NCBI GenBank assembly: GCA_000697475.1
Contig: JNEU01001132.1
Span: forward strand, 1 to 64,000
Source of the DNA: Lichtheimia corymbifera B2541
Lineage: Eukaryota > Mucoromycota > Mucoromycetes > Mucorales > Lichtheimiaceae
Length of the DNA: 64,000 nt
Direction of reading: 5' to 3'
Made by a program: the position numbers and the translations under genes. Under the pieces are notes generated by a model. That model was not told where the DNA came from. It saw nothing but the letters and a program-made list of their open reading frames with translations, and ran no database searches. Shown here in pieces: positions 12,248 to 24,419 of the stretch; within the stretch, counting starts at the first letter, position 1; the number at the start of each line of letters is the position of its first letter.

Positions 12248-15200
12248 TTAGTCGTGTTGATGAAATGACCGCGACGTGTACGAGTATTGTGTATATTGGT
12301 TCTCCTCCTCAAAGGTATCTTGATGATGCTTTCCATTCCATGACAGACGCTCATTACCTGCCATATACATGGAAGGAACCTTTTGTGCATGGCCAAGGTA
12401 TCGTTCACGAGCACTACGTTTGACAAGGATAAAGGCAAAGATATTGTCGGGAATCAAGCGAATCACAAGACCGATAGGTAATGACAAGAAGCCCACAGCA
12501 ACGGAGATAAGCCAATGGATACCATCAATGGGTGTCACTTGGAATGCAGCACCACCAAAGTTGACAATGAGTGCTTGGCCAGCGACGCAAATGACGAAAA
12601 TGATGATGAAGAACTTGTTGGCAAACATGTTCTTGAAGACATTAAGATTGCTGTCGATGCAACGAGAGCTATACAAACGACGACGACGATGGTTAGAACG
12701 CCTGCATACAAATATAAACAAATAGGTAGGCAACACTTACTTGATTTCGTTAAAGATTTGGCAAAAGACAAACGTGTTGAAAACCACTGTTTGCAAGAGT
12801 GGGCTCTCTGTGGGGTATTCAAGCACGTTGCTGTAAAGCAATACAATCATGACGACAATCTGGAAAATGGCTTGTCCAATAATCATTTTCCACATCTTGA
12901 ACGTGATCAGCGGACTGGAGCGAGCTTCAGGGCTACGTTGCAGGAGTTCGGGAGTGGGTGGATCAGTGGCAAGAGCCAATGCAGCAAAGGTATCCATGAT
13001 AAGATTGACCCACAGCAACTGGACAGCCGTAAGTACTGATTTTTGGTTCTCACTGACAACGGACGACAAAAAGGTGAGCACGACAGCGGTGATGTTGACA
13101 GTAAGCTGGAATTGCAAGAATTTTTTGACGGAATCATTGACACAGCGACCCCATGCAATAGCCTTGACGATACTGGAAAAGTTATCATCCATAAGAATGA
13201 TACTGGATGCTTCCTTGGCCACTTCAGTACCAGCGATACCCATGGAGAAACCAACATCGGCCATTTTGAGAGCAGGACCATCATTGGTACCATCACCGGT
13301 AACAGCCACTACATCGCCCAAGTCGCGTAAACGGCTAACGAGGATGCGCTTATCTTCAGGGCTGGAACGTGCGAGGACTTGTAGACGTGGCAAAATGGCA
13401 TCCATCTCTGCAGGTGGCAAGTTACGGAAAACGGGACCTTCCATGACAACGCCGCCAGTGGTGTAGATACCGCATTGTTTGGCAATGCTTTTAGCGGTAG
13501 TCAGGTTATCACCTGTCACCATACGAACAAACACGCCTGCTTGTTGACAATCCTTGACAGCTTCTTTAACGCCAGGTCGCAATGGATCTTCAATACCCAC
13601 AATGCCAAGCAAAGTCACTTGTGAATCTTGTACCAAGTCTTCAAAGGGAACTTCGATTTCATCGCCCACTTGAATGCTGTTTGCTGGTGGCCATTGTTCA
13701 AAATCACGATAACCGATACCAATGGTACGCAAGCTGCGGGTGGCATAGCTTTGGATAATGTTTTCAAGGCGTGTACGATCTTCAGACGTCAGTTTACGTG
13801 TGCGTACATCATGTGCATGGGTGGCGTCACGATAGTTGTTGGGCTGCAAGCTGACAATCGATGAACATCGCTCCAATAAAATCTCGGAAGCACCCTTGAT
13901 ATGAGCACGATAGATGGTGCGACTTGAATCATTAGGATCTTGGATTCGTACAACAGTGGCCATGGCCTTGAGCTCTGAGCTGAAAGGGAAAGCTTGTTCC
14001 ACAGCATAGGCATTACGGATAGAATCATAGTGCTCTGAGCCAATGTCACGCGAGAATTGTAAAAGGGCAGTTTCAGTCTTGTTGCCGACAAAGCAATCTT
14101 GGCCATTTTCATCTTTGCCTTCGAATGCAGTGGAGTTGAGAGCAATGGATTGGTTTAACATGTTGAGCACTTGTTTTGGAGCCTTTTCTTCCACTTGATT
14201 GATATCATGCAAATCTTCACGGTCGCTGGGTGCTTCCTTGAGAAATCGGAATGAAGCGCCAAGCGTGCCAGCTACCACGGCCATCTTGTTTTGCGTCAAT
14301 GTGCCGGTTTTATCAGAGCATACGGTGGTTGCATTGCCCATGGTTTCACATGCTGCAAGTACACGAACGAGGTTGTTGTCCTTGAGCATACGTTGTGTAG
14401 CATAAGCGAGAGCTAATCATGGTTTGTTGTTAGTATGAGATGCAAGTAAATGAAAAAAGTTGTGTGTTCATGTACATACCCAATGTGACGGCAAGTGGTA
14501 AACCTTCAGGGACAGCAACGACAACAATGGTGACCACAACAATGAGAATCTTCATAATGTCCATGACAATATCTGTAGCTTGGTCTGGAACACCATCTTT
14601 CCAAGTGACGAAATAGCGGATCAACAAGACAATCAACATGAGTAAACCAGCAGCTGAACCAAGTTTGGCAATGACTTCGGCGAGATGGTTTAGCTTTTCT
14701 TGCAAGGGAGTGCTTTCAGGCTCTGATCTCAATGCCATCATAGTGCGACCATAGTATGAGTTGACGCCCACGCCTGTAACCATGTATGTGCATACGCCTT
14801 CGAGCACCTTGGCACCAGAGATGATGAATGGATCAGGCTTTGATTTGCTTTCCGTGGCTGGCTTGGCTGATTTGATCAAATCCAATTCAGAGGAGGATTC
14901 CTTGGGAGGATGGGCAAGACGATAGCATGTTTCCCAATTTTGCTTTCGCACAGCGTCAGATTCACCGGTGGCAGCTGATTCATCGCATTTGAGATTGTGG
15001 CCTTCAATAAAGATACCATCGGCAGCAACAATGTCACCAGGTTCAAGATGCAAAATATCACCGACTTGAATGTCATGTACAGAAACCATGCTAATGACAC
15101 CATCACGTGTGCCCTAAGAATTGTGTTGTTAGTGAATGGATGACTTTTATAGGTCATTGCTTAGTTACCTTGACAGCACGATCTTCCTTTTTGGCATTCA

Positions 15201-16082
15201 GTTTGCGGAATTGGCGTTCCTTTTGAAAATCATTGACACTGCCCACGAGAACGACAATGATGACAGCCACAAGAATGGCTACACCTTCCACCCACTTGAC
15301 ACCGGGTATCCGATTGCCCATGGAATCGTATTCAGGTACAGCGATATCTTCATAGAGACCGACACCCAATGAAACAATAGCAGCAATGGTAAGCAAAATC
15401 TACCATAGAGAAATATATAAGTGAGTTTAAGCGTGTTGGATTTAGAAAAGGAAAAAGAGATAATACATACAAGAGTTTTATCTTGAAAAGCCATCCACAT
15501 GAGTTGGAAGATACTCTTTGCCTTTACTTCAGGCAAAACATTATCACCAAAGACAGCCACACGTTGAGGGAAAGCAGTGGCGGGGTCAGTTCTTGTGGCA
15601 CCCGTGGCTGTACTGAGAACTGTCATTGAGCGATGGCGAATGCGGGGTTCAGAAGGGCCTGTATTTGAAGTGGTGGATGTGGCGGGGGGTTGCAAATCAT
15701 TCAAGGTCACATGATTTTGGATCTTTTGGTTTGGCACAAGACCTGTTTGCAGATCGACATGCAGACCCTTTGCGACACCTTGCAGACCTCCAAAGGCATG
15801 TAACAAGGGCAGGTTCTTTGGATCCATTAACGCGGATAATTGCGAAGGTACAAATGCAAATAGGTTGCTGGAATCATTGTGTGGCGTCAGGTGATCGTTC
15901 AAATCAAGCTTGACATGGTCTGCTCCAATGCTAGAATGTTTTTCTTGCAGCGTTGACGGCACAGGCGTTGTTGATGAAATCAATGTGGGATCCTCACTGT
16001 GTAGAGCATCTTGTCGAGTCGATAGTGCTGATAGTCGCTGAGCATCGGAATTAGGAGATGGCGACTGATGTTCGTTCGCCAT
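12248..16082 (-). CDS. PMC1: P-type Ca2+-ATPase (PMC1/PMCA type)
   Basis: Five minus-strand exons, 15471-16082, 15169-15399, 14480-15113, 12741-14412 and 12248-12668, give 1189 residues. The phosphorylation motif CSDKTGTLT has its Asp at about residue 526. Also present are TGES in the actuator domain, the hinge sequence GDGTNDGPALKMADVG, the PEGLPLAV membrane segment and the late VNLIMDTFAALALATDPPT segment. Together these place it in the IIB group that pumps Ca2+ out of the cytosol into the vacuole or across the plasma membrane. About 150 Ser/Thr-rich residues precede the first conserved block, a likely regulatory tail. The C-terminus is short and His/Gln/Ser-rich, without an obvious calmodulin site. 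The start codon at 16082 begins a polar MANEHQSPSP segment. Confidence 0.95.
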
Positions 16083-17669
16083 TGTAAAGACAATGCGTGC
16101 TATAGATGCAGCAAAGGGGGGTTGTGTGTTGGTGGAGGGAAGAAAAGTGAAAAGAAAGAAAAGAGAGAAAAGTGCTCAAGAAAGAAAACAAGACAAACGT
16201 ACCGATGCATCTTTTTTAAAGGAGAGAGTGAGGAGATGATGGTGATGGTTGTATGCTGCAGTTGCATATAGCGCGTGTGGATGAGTGTGTGTGTGTGTGT
16301 GCGTGTGTATATGTGTATGTATGTGTATATGAGCAGCGAATGGAGTGTGTGATCCCGTCTCTGGGTGCGCGCGTGGATATGCGTGTCGCAGTCTGGCGCT
16401 ATCACTTTTAAGTTGGGGGTTAAAAAAGTCATCACTCCCCCCAACGGGATGGATTGACTTGGAGTAAGGTACAGGGGTAAAGTGAAGCAAAGAGGCGCAT
16501 AACGAACAAAAGAGGAGGTCCCGTTTCTGCCGGATGCACTGGTTGAAAAGAAATTTCTTTGCAGCTAAAAGGCTTTCGCCATCCTTTGTGCATAAAGACC
16601 AAAACTAGCTGGGGGTCCGCATGCCGCCAACAGAATTTCGAGACACCCAGGGGAACAAAATTCGCCAATGTCCCTTTTGATTTATTGTCCTTTTACGGTG
16701 GTAATGATGATGATGATGTTAACCGATGCCCATTACTGATGCTATTACTACTGCTACGATTATCATTCTTCCAAATATGCATCGATAAATATCCATGCCA
16801 ACAATGTATATTTAGAATATATACAAACAAACAAACAAAGCAAGCATTGGATATACACATATCACATCCTTCTTCATTCCATCACCGCCTAACCACACGG
16901 GGCTGCAAAAGACTCACACATGTCTCCTATATTTCCCCCTGCTCCCTTGCCTCGTACCTCCTTATTCCCCATCAGCATAAGTCCAACATCCCATCAACAT
17001 GTTGGCTCATACATAACAAGATAGAGAGAGAGAAACATACACACAAAGGGAACAAGAGAGAGACAAAGAGAGAGAGAGAAAACTACCACCACATACACTG
17101 CACCTGCTGACACAGTTAGATAACCAAGAATATCTTTACACTCTATGCTCTTGCTGCTGCATATTTATATCGCTCACATGTACATCAATTGGCTTGCTCT
17201 CTTTTTCCAATCCTTTCCTTTGACTTTTGGTACATAATGGGCGTATGTAAATCGTATCGTCCAAGCCCTTTTGATACTACTATCAGTTTTAGAAACATCA
17301 ATCACACATTCAACAACAATATAGAATATGCAGGTGATGTTTGAGCACCAACATGGCAATTATTTTTGTATCTTGATTCCCCTCATTTGTATTGCCATTG
17401 TTGTAGCAAAACACATTTATGCTACGCTCTTGCTGTCATTAAAAGAGAGGACAATGCGTTTAGTGGCGGGGATTTGTTACACTTATTTACATTGAATGGT
17501 GACACAGCATTTATCGGTGTGTGATGGATTTGGATTTCATCTTGGATAAAGCGTTACTAGTAAAAGATGGCCTGTGAAATACTACAAGCAACATTCCAGA
17601 CATGAATACAAACGACGATAATACTATGGCACCCGACTTTGGCGTTCTTTTCTACTTTTATTACCTTAC
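16083..17669. promoter_or_regulatory. Divergent intergenic region between PMC1 and the myosin light chain
   Basis: About 1.6 kb separate two genes transcribed away from each other. It contains a GT microsatellite near 16285-16330, purine runs (gagagagag) near 17020-17080 and AT-rich sequence around 16790-16850. I see no convincing coding exon or RNA. Short frames over the microsatellite are artefacts of low complexity. Confidence 0.5.
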
Positions 17670-18378
17670 ATGATGACGGGCCCTGTAAGTTGTTGACATG
17701 GCGAAGGAATCTTCCATAGCAACGCCACCTGACATTGCACACACATACACATCTCCTATTTTTTACATCAGGTCACTCGCAAACAACGCAAGACACGACA
17801 AAACTCAAATGTGTTCGCCATGATTGACCAGCAGCAAATGGAGGAGCTAAAGCAGGCGTTTTACATGATGGATACAAACGGCGACGGGGTTGTCTGTCAT
17901 GATGATCTGGAGATCATTTTAAAGAATCTGGGTAAACGGAAATGTTAAAACCCATATTGCATAGTGCACTGATAACAGCTGCTGCAGGGCAAAACATGAC
18001 AAATGAACAAATCCACGATATGCTCAATGAAGCCCCAGGCACCAAAATCAACTTCATGGTGTTCTTGACCATGATGGCTGACAAGCTTACAGGAACGGAT
18101 CCCGAACATGTGATCACTAGCGCATTTGCAGCCTTTGACGACAGTGGCAAAGGTACCATCAATGCCGATTATTTACGGGATTGCATGACAACAATGGGTG
18201 ACCGATTTACCGATGAAGAGGTAATCCATCTTTTTAATTCCTTTCTCATTGTGATGCTCTATAACCCATGGATCTATATCATATCTAGGTCGATATTATG
18301 TTTCAAGGCACGCCCGTGGATGAGCATGGCAACTTTAACTACAAGGACTTTGTGCAGGTTCTCAAGCATGGCGTGTAG
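17670..18378 (+). CDS. Myosin regulatory light chain
   Basis: Four exons join in phase: 17670-17684 (15 nt, Met-Met-Thr-Gly-Pro), 17772-17931, 17988-18220 and 18289-18378, for 165 residues. The second exon opens with a basic stretch that runs into SNVFAM, the hallmark phosphorylation segment of regulatory light chains, with the target Ser at about residue 17. The first EF-hand loop [12 protein letters not shown] is intact and ends in Asp, as in other regulatory light chains. The remaining lobes ([14 protein letters not shown] and the last domain) have degenerate loops. The protein binds the myosin II neck and controls contraction of the cytokinetic ring. Starting at the in-frame Met at 17820 would lose the phosphosite, so the tiny first exon, which has a perfect gtaagt donor, is preferred. 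Ordinary calmodulin is excluded by these features. Confidence 0.87.
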
Positions 18379-21070
18379 TAGAGATATTAAACACAACCCG
18401 CATTGACATTTATACTACCACATACAAGGTGTGATTAAATCGACTTTATATTCTTTTGGTCATAGTGATATCAGCCATTGAATCAGGAACCCCGTCTTTT
18501 ATCCCTTGAATATCATCGTATGCTGGATGTCAGGGAGGTGATCAACCTTTGCAACGTGGATAATAATGATACGCTGTTTTTCATTCTTTGATCGGACCGA
18601 TGTTGCTTGTTATTATCATCATCATCATTGACCTTGCCATGATGATGGTTCCTTTTTCTCTCCCCTGTTAAACACCGGACCTCGTAACCCACGAGGATCA
18701 TGATGATACCTATAACTTTGCTTAAACCGACTTGCATCTTCTTGCACAAATGTTTGGGTCCGCGTTATCCATACTAGAGTAAAATTAAGGAGGCAAGGTT
18801 GAATCTTCAAAAGTCTTTCTCCTCCTTCTATGGCTTCTCTATGTCTCTCCCTTGGAAAACTATATCCCCTTTTTGTTTAGCAAACCCCCTTCACCATCAT
18901 CAACGTCACTAGCCATATTGCCACCCACCCATTCGGTTAAAAAGACAAAGATAGGCAACCCACCCTGGATTGTTTTCTTGTATACGTGTGTAGCATACAT
19001 ACTCACATACCCCGCCGCCATTGATAAACTGCAAATGATCCGCTCAAGGAGCGTCATAAAGGGGGACAAGTTTGTAACATCCAGAAGATATTTGGGGGGA
19101 GCGACATGCGTCAAGCTCCACCCCAATCCTCAAGAAACCGAGAGGAGAATCATCCACCATTTGCAATGAAATATGCATTGATTATGGAAAACGCGAAATT
19201 CCTTGAAAAAGAAAACAGAGAATCCTCTTTTTTTCTTCTTGATTGTCCGTGTTGCATTATAATACCACTGATGTTAATATGAACCCAGATCTTTAATGCA
19301 GCAGCATGTTATGTATTCATTGGCACATATGACACACAAGCACTGCATTGTATGGGTCTATCACCTTTTAGTATATAATTACCCGTAAAAAGAAAAACTG
19401 TCGCCTCCATCGGCTTAGTGCAGCAGCAGCAGCAGCAGCAGATGCTGCATTATCATCATTGTCACCTGCAGAGGTGTAGTAAGAGGATGCATCATCTACA
19501 AGTAGCTTTTGTTGACGCTGCGCATTCAGCAGTGTGCAGGTCTGTTTGCCAATACATCTCACAAAAAAGCAGAATCAAATTCACATGTAGTAAGATGATC
19601 ATGTCATCACCCTCATCAGCCACTTTTCCTCTCTTTTTTGATCGATTGCATGTTTCATTCCATGGATTCTTTTCTTATGCATGTTGCCGGTTATCCGGAG
19701 GAGCAAGAAGCTTCTTATTCCACTATTGACTATGTCCACATTCATTCTTTCTTTTCGGATCGTAAAAAAAGTAAAAAAGCCCATCATGCCGATCGCAATG
19801 TTACGTAAACAAAGCGGCAAGTAACCAGAGCTCTATAGCCACACCACGGAGATTGCTATGTACATGCGCGTATATTTTTCATGCATGTTCTTTGTTGACG
19901 AAAGCTCCATCGTCGGTGATTGCCAGGCTGCATGTTTGTAGCAGTACATCATCATCTCTTTTATCGCCAACAAGGAGGAGTAAGGATGCTTGCCGATCTC
20001 GTGTAAAGCACTCTCTCTGTTGATGTACGTATCAAAACGCCGCTGCTGCTGCTGATGCTGCTACTGCATGCAACATGCATATCGCATGTACGTACTAGAT
20101 GGTCCATGTGATGATGATGAGTTGCACAATTCATCCCCCAATGCATCTCTGACACCATAGTATAGCCCATATCCATGGATGTCTTAATCTAATAACGAGG
20201 CCTTGGCAATGATTGTTCGAAAATAACTTTCAACGTAAGGGTTACTGCATTGCATTTATGTATCGGCTCTGTTACAAAGCAGGAACTACTACTACCACCA
20301 TCACTGTATATTCATGCGTCTCTTTAAAGTCCCGATAAAGTATTTGCTGCACGTAGCAAGCAGCACCCAGCATTTCAAATGCAAGTGTGATTATACAACA
20401 TGTGATCATCTTTATTCAATCATGGACTGTTATCCTATTGAGAAAAAAGGCACGGTTCCAGATATTGGATGCTGTCTCTCTTACATACTATGACGACGGC
20501 GGAGGACTAGGTTAGGATTGATGACTATCAAATGTAATGCAGCTGTTCCTTTTTATTGTTACGTTTCTGTCAAAGGAATCATTGATTAGAAGAGAACACC
20601 TATTTTGGATACCAAACAAATTCAGGGACATCAGAGAAGAGAATGGATGAGAACCCGAGGGGTACTACGTAGGTGCCATTTTTTGGATGTCTTTCACAAG
20701 TGACATAAGGCCTCTTGCATCATTCCCGCCCAAAATTACTTTGTGGGATCCCTTTGAAATGGGTCCAATGGCTACATGTATCCATCTAAGAACAATACCC
20801 TTCTCAACAGCCCTATTATCAGCATCTCGATCGATGCTACAAGTAATTATGTCTAGGTGCAAGTGTTTACATCAATGCATTCATATAAGCAGCACATGAT
20901 CAAATGATAAAAAAGCAAACACAATGATTGAGTCTGGGTTGTACTATGTAATTTGCTGGGAGCGGGCATGAAATTGTCAGGCGAGTAGTGAATGTTGCCA
21001 CAAGCCACTTGGACCTTTGGCGGTGACCCCTGGCATTTTTCCCTTTCTTGAACTGCTCCCTCTATCTTTA
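18379..21070. other. Long intergenic stretch, no supported gene
   Basis: About 2.7 kb contain scattered open frames of at most about 105 codons with no domain, no codon-use signal and no splicing logic. A CAG/CTG microsatellite lies at 19421-19440 and shorter CTG runs near 20040-20060. The final part must contain the promoter of the ribosomal protein gene that follows. Confidence 0.5.
19421..19440. repeat. CAG trinucleotide microsatellite
   Basis: Six to seven uninterrupted CAG triplets lie in non-coding sequence. No gene is attached to the repeat. Confidence 0.85.
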
Positions 21071-22169
21071 ATGTTGCGCAATCTCACTTCATTTGGCCGC
21101 TGTGCCAACATTGCACGGTCTTTGGCTATTCCTGCAGTATCTCGACCCGTTATTTTCGCACGATACGCCAGCAACGAAGCGATTCGCCATAACCGAGGTT
21201 TCCAAGGTGCTGCTGTTGAGCCTGTTGACGATTTGTATGATATTCGCGAAAAGCCGGAATCGCTCTCTTATTTCACTGGCAACTACAAGTACAATGACCT
21301 TCTTATCGATCTGGCTGAATTGCATAAGCGCTATGCCGATTGGGAGGGTGATGAGAACGTCGACCAGACCGTTGAAACGTCAGCGTGGAAGTTACGAGAA
21401 AAGATGGAACAAATGTTGGCTATTCCCTTGAAAACGTCGCAGTGGCGAAAGATTGTTCATCATCTCAACGCTCTTGCATCTTTACCAAAGCCATTGCCAG
21501 AAGCCGTGGAACGTGCCTTGCAACCTTACAAACGATACGATGTCAATGCTACCGGAGCTGGTGGTGAATCCTCCACCGGTGTCAAGACACTCGATGAACT
21601 TGGACGTGCTTATGCTGCTGGCAGAAGAAAGGAATCCAGTGCTAGATGCTGGGTGGTGGAAGGTGATGGCCAGATTTTGGTGAACGGTATGCCATTGAAC
21701 AATTATTTCCAACGACCTGTCGATCGTGATCAGGTGACTCTCCCATTGGAAGCAACACAAAGCACCGAAAAATACAATGTCTGGACCATTGTCAATGGTG
21801 GTGGTAGCACAGGTAGGGTGATGCAGATTAGGGATATAGAATGGAGTTGCTCATTCGGATTTCTAGGTCAAGCCGAAGCTATCAAATTAGGTATTGGCCG
21901 TGCTCTTTTGATTCACGATCCTGAACTCAAGCCTCTTTTACGTCAAGGTAAAAAAGAAAGGATGATAGGTTTTATATATATAGATCATCGATTAACATGG
22001 ATATGTAGCTGGTTGTATCACCCGTGATCCAAGAGTTGTTGAACGTAAGAAGGAAGGTCAACGTAAAGCCCGTGCAAGATATACCTGGTAAGTGGAGGAT
22101 GGTGATACTGGAAATTTGATTGATTCACTCACCTATGAACTATTTTTCTTTTCCAGGGTCAAACGTTAA
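21071..22169 (+). CDS. MRPS9: Mitochondrial small-subunit ribosomal protein uS9m
   Basis: Four exons, 21071-21812, 21867-21947, 22009-22087 and a final 13-nt exon 22157-22169, give 304 residues. The C-terminal part is the S9 fold: the GDGQILVNGMPLNNYF strand, then QAEAIKLGIGRALL, TRDPRVVERKK and the closing KARARYTWVKR, whose basic tail reaches the decoding site in the ribosome. An Arg/Ser-rich, acid-poor N-terminus (MLRNLTSFGRCANIARSLAI) is a good mitochondrial presequence, which is why the Met at 21071 is preferred over one at 21017. The long middle region is the mitochondria-specific extension usual in fungal MRPS9. The last Trp codon is split by the third intron. Confidence 0.93.
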
Positions 22170-22490
22170 AGCATTTCTGTCAACCTGTTGTCATATTATC
22201 TCTTTCTCCTTGTCTTTATATAGATCAATCCCTGCAAATAAATCCCACATGTCATGTATAAGAATGAAGAAACAGCATAGGATGATACATATGGACATTA
22301 TGGGCCTAAATCTCGTCTTGTAATGATGGATAGAATGTAGCATTGTGTCGGTGACATGTTTGCATGAACCAGGTCGAGCCGTGTGTGACAAGGGTGGGGA
22401 TTGGGGGAGATTTGGTTTATCAGCACAGCCGGTAATCTCCGTGGCGGGTTATATCCTTTACTCCTCCTCCTCCTCCTCCTCCTCCTCCTC
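22170..22490. promoter_or_regulatory. Upstream region of phytochelatin synthase with a CTC repeat
   Basis: This 321-bp gap between two plus-strand genes carries the 3' end of MRPS9 and the promoter of the next gene. It ends in a run of CTC triplets from about 22460 to 22490 that touches the ATG at 22491. The repeat is open in the same frame as the gene, so it could also be translated as a poly-Leu extension if an upstream start were used. Confidence 0.55.
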
Positions 22491-24216
22491 ATGTTTCGTA
22501 TTGCCCTTAATACAAATCGTACTCGCATTTCCACCACTACCACACCTTTTCTCGTCAAACGTCGACATGCAATCAACCCTTGGTCCGTACACATGAGCAC
22601 AGCAGCTGTGTCTTCAAAAACCAATGACACTACTCCTACTACTACGACGACAACAACACCTTCCAAGGAGACGGTAGCTGCGCAAACGTCTGCATTTCAA
22701 GATCTCCTCGGCTTAACGAGCCCCAGCCCTGATTTGAAAAACACCTTTTATCAGAGACAACTTCCAGAAACGTTGGTTCGATTCTCGTCTAATCAGGGCA
22801 AACAGCTCTTTCGGTCAGCTATGGAAGCTGGACATGCTGAGGGATTTTTCCCATTGACTGGCAACTTTACCACGCAATCTGAACCTGCTTATTGTGGTCC
22901 TAGTTCATGTAAGTTTCAAGAAATGTGATGTATTTAAGGATGCTTTATTAATGACAATGATAGTGGCTATGGTATTGAATGCATTAGAAGTGGATCCTAA
23001 GCAACGATGGAAAGGAAATTGGCGATGGTATTCAGGTAAATAGAAAGGGGGATTATGAACGTGTGTATCGAGTATTCATGTAATGCATTTAGATGAGTTA
23101 CTGGATTGTTGCTCTTCCAAAGAAGAAATGAAAAAGAACGGCATCACCTTTGACAAGTTTGCATGTCTTGCAAAATGCCATAGCGACGTGGTGGTGAAAC
23201 GTGGCAACGATTTTACACTGGAAGAATTTGTACGAGATGTGCAAGATGTGACGATGCGTTCTGACAAGTTTATGGTGATTTCATTCTCTCGCAAAACGCT
23301 TGGACAAACAGGCGATGGTCATTTTTCACCTATTGGAGCGTATCATCCAGAGTCTGGCATGGTGTTGGTACTTGATACTGCACGATACAAGTATCCAAGT
23401 TATTGGTGCCCAGTGGACGTATTGTACGAATCGATGAAGCCAATTGATAAGGAAACGGGTCGACCTCGTGGATACTTTTTGTTGAGCTATGATGCTGAAC
23501 GACCCCCTGTCAGTTTATGCAAGGTTAAAAATGCAACAGCCAATCAACATAACGAGGAGAATGATAAAAAACGACAAGAGCAGCAACAGCAACAGCAACC
23601 ACAACAACAGCAGGCTGTGGAGGAAAAGACTGTATCGTCAGCACCAGCATTGAATTGGACCACTTTGGCAAAGAGCTTTTGTAAGCGAATTCCTGAAAAC
23701 ATGTGGCTCGAGAAACCAAGGACAATGCAACATGTGGTGCAACTCGTATTACGCAATGTGCCACCAGAATATACAATGATCCTTGCCAATCAATCGCTTT
23801 TGGCAGCTTCAGCAACCATGCCAAATGACGCTCGTTCTTATATCGACACATTACTCCATGACACCACTCAATCCGCTTTATACCCCATTGTCCTCGATGC
23901 TCTTTATCCTTCTTCACAAAGACCAGCCGCCACCAACACAGTCGACCAATATGCTGCCTTTGCAACCTTGTTCATGTTAGGCTCTCCACGTATGCTTTAT
24001 ACATCGTTGCCGCGTGATCTTCAAGAGTCTCTCGATACCTATCGTCAAGACAAGTCCATGTCCGATGTTGTAAAACGAGAAGTGGATCGCATAGGTGTCG
24101 AAGTGAGCGAGTTGACAAAGACTTTTTGTACTTGTGGCCCAGGATGGAGTAGCACTATTGGCGCTACAACCGGCAACAACGGCAATGTATCAATATTAGA
24201 CAAAGACTGTAGTTAA
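22491..24216 (+). CDS. Phytochelatin synthase (glutathione gamma-glutamylcysteinyltransferase)
   Basis: Three exons, 22491-22908, 22964-23035 and 23093-24216, give 537 residues. The catalytic papain-like domain is complete: FYQRQLPETL, the nucleophile Cys in EPAYCGPSS (about residue 135), the His in DGHFSPIGAYH (about 240) and the Asp in VLDTARYKYP (about 258). The spacing matches plant enzymes closely. The enzyme joins gamma-Glu-Cys units of glutathione into metal-binding phytochelatins, for Cd, Zn or Cu tolerance. The C-terminal half has a Gln-rich linker and a helical domain with few Cys, ending with FCTCGPGW. About 100 residues precede the domain and begin with a basic, Ser/Thr-rich segment that resembles a mitochondrial presequence. 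A second in-frame Met at 22593 could give a cytosolic form. Transcription converges with the MSP-domain gene. Confidence 0.92.
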
Positions 24217-24419
24217 TAGAGTTTATGAAACACACACACACACACACCCATCCATATATCATCATCATTTTGAGCATATTAAACATACACACACATGCAA
24301 GATTCTTTATCGAAAACTGTCGCAGATTATATACAAATGTGGAGTATTTTGAGCGGTGTTAGGGAGAATATGTAACAAGAGGGACACCGCCACCTTTCAA
24401 TGGTAGTAAACTCAGATTT

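Noticed and set aside
12515..13466. Plus-strand open frames of 118-205 codons across the Ca2+-ATPase gene
   Set aside because: They are antisense shadows of the long conserved minus-strand exon.
16270..16340. GT microsatellite with overlapping His/Thr-rich frames
   Set aside because: This is simple-sequence repeat in a promoter region. The frames are by-products.
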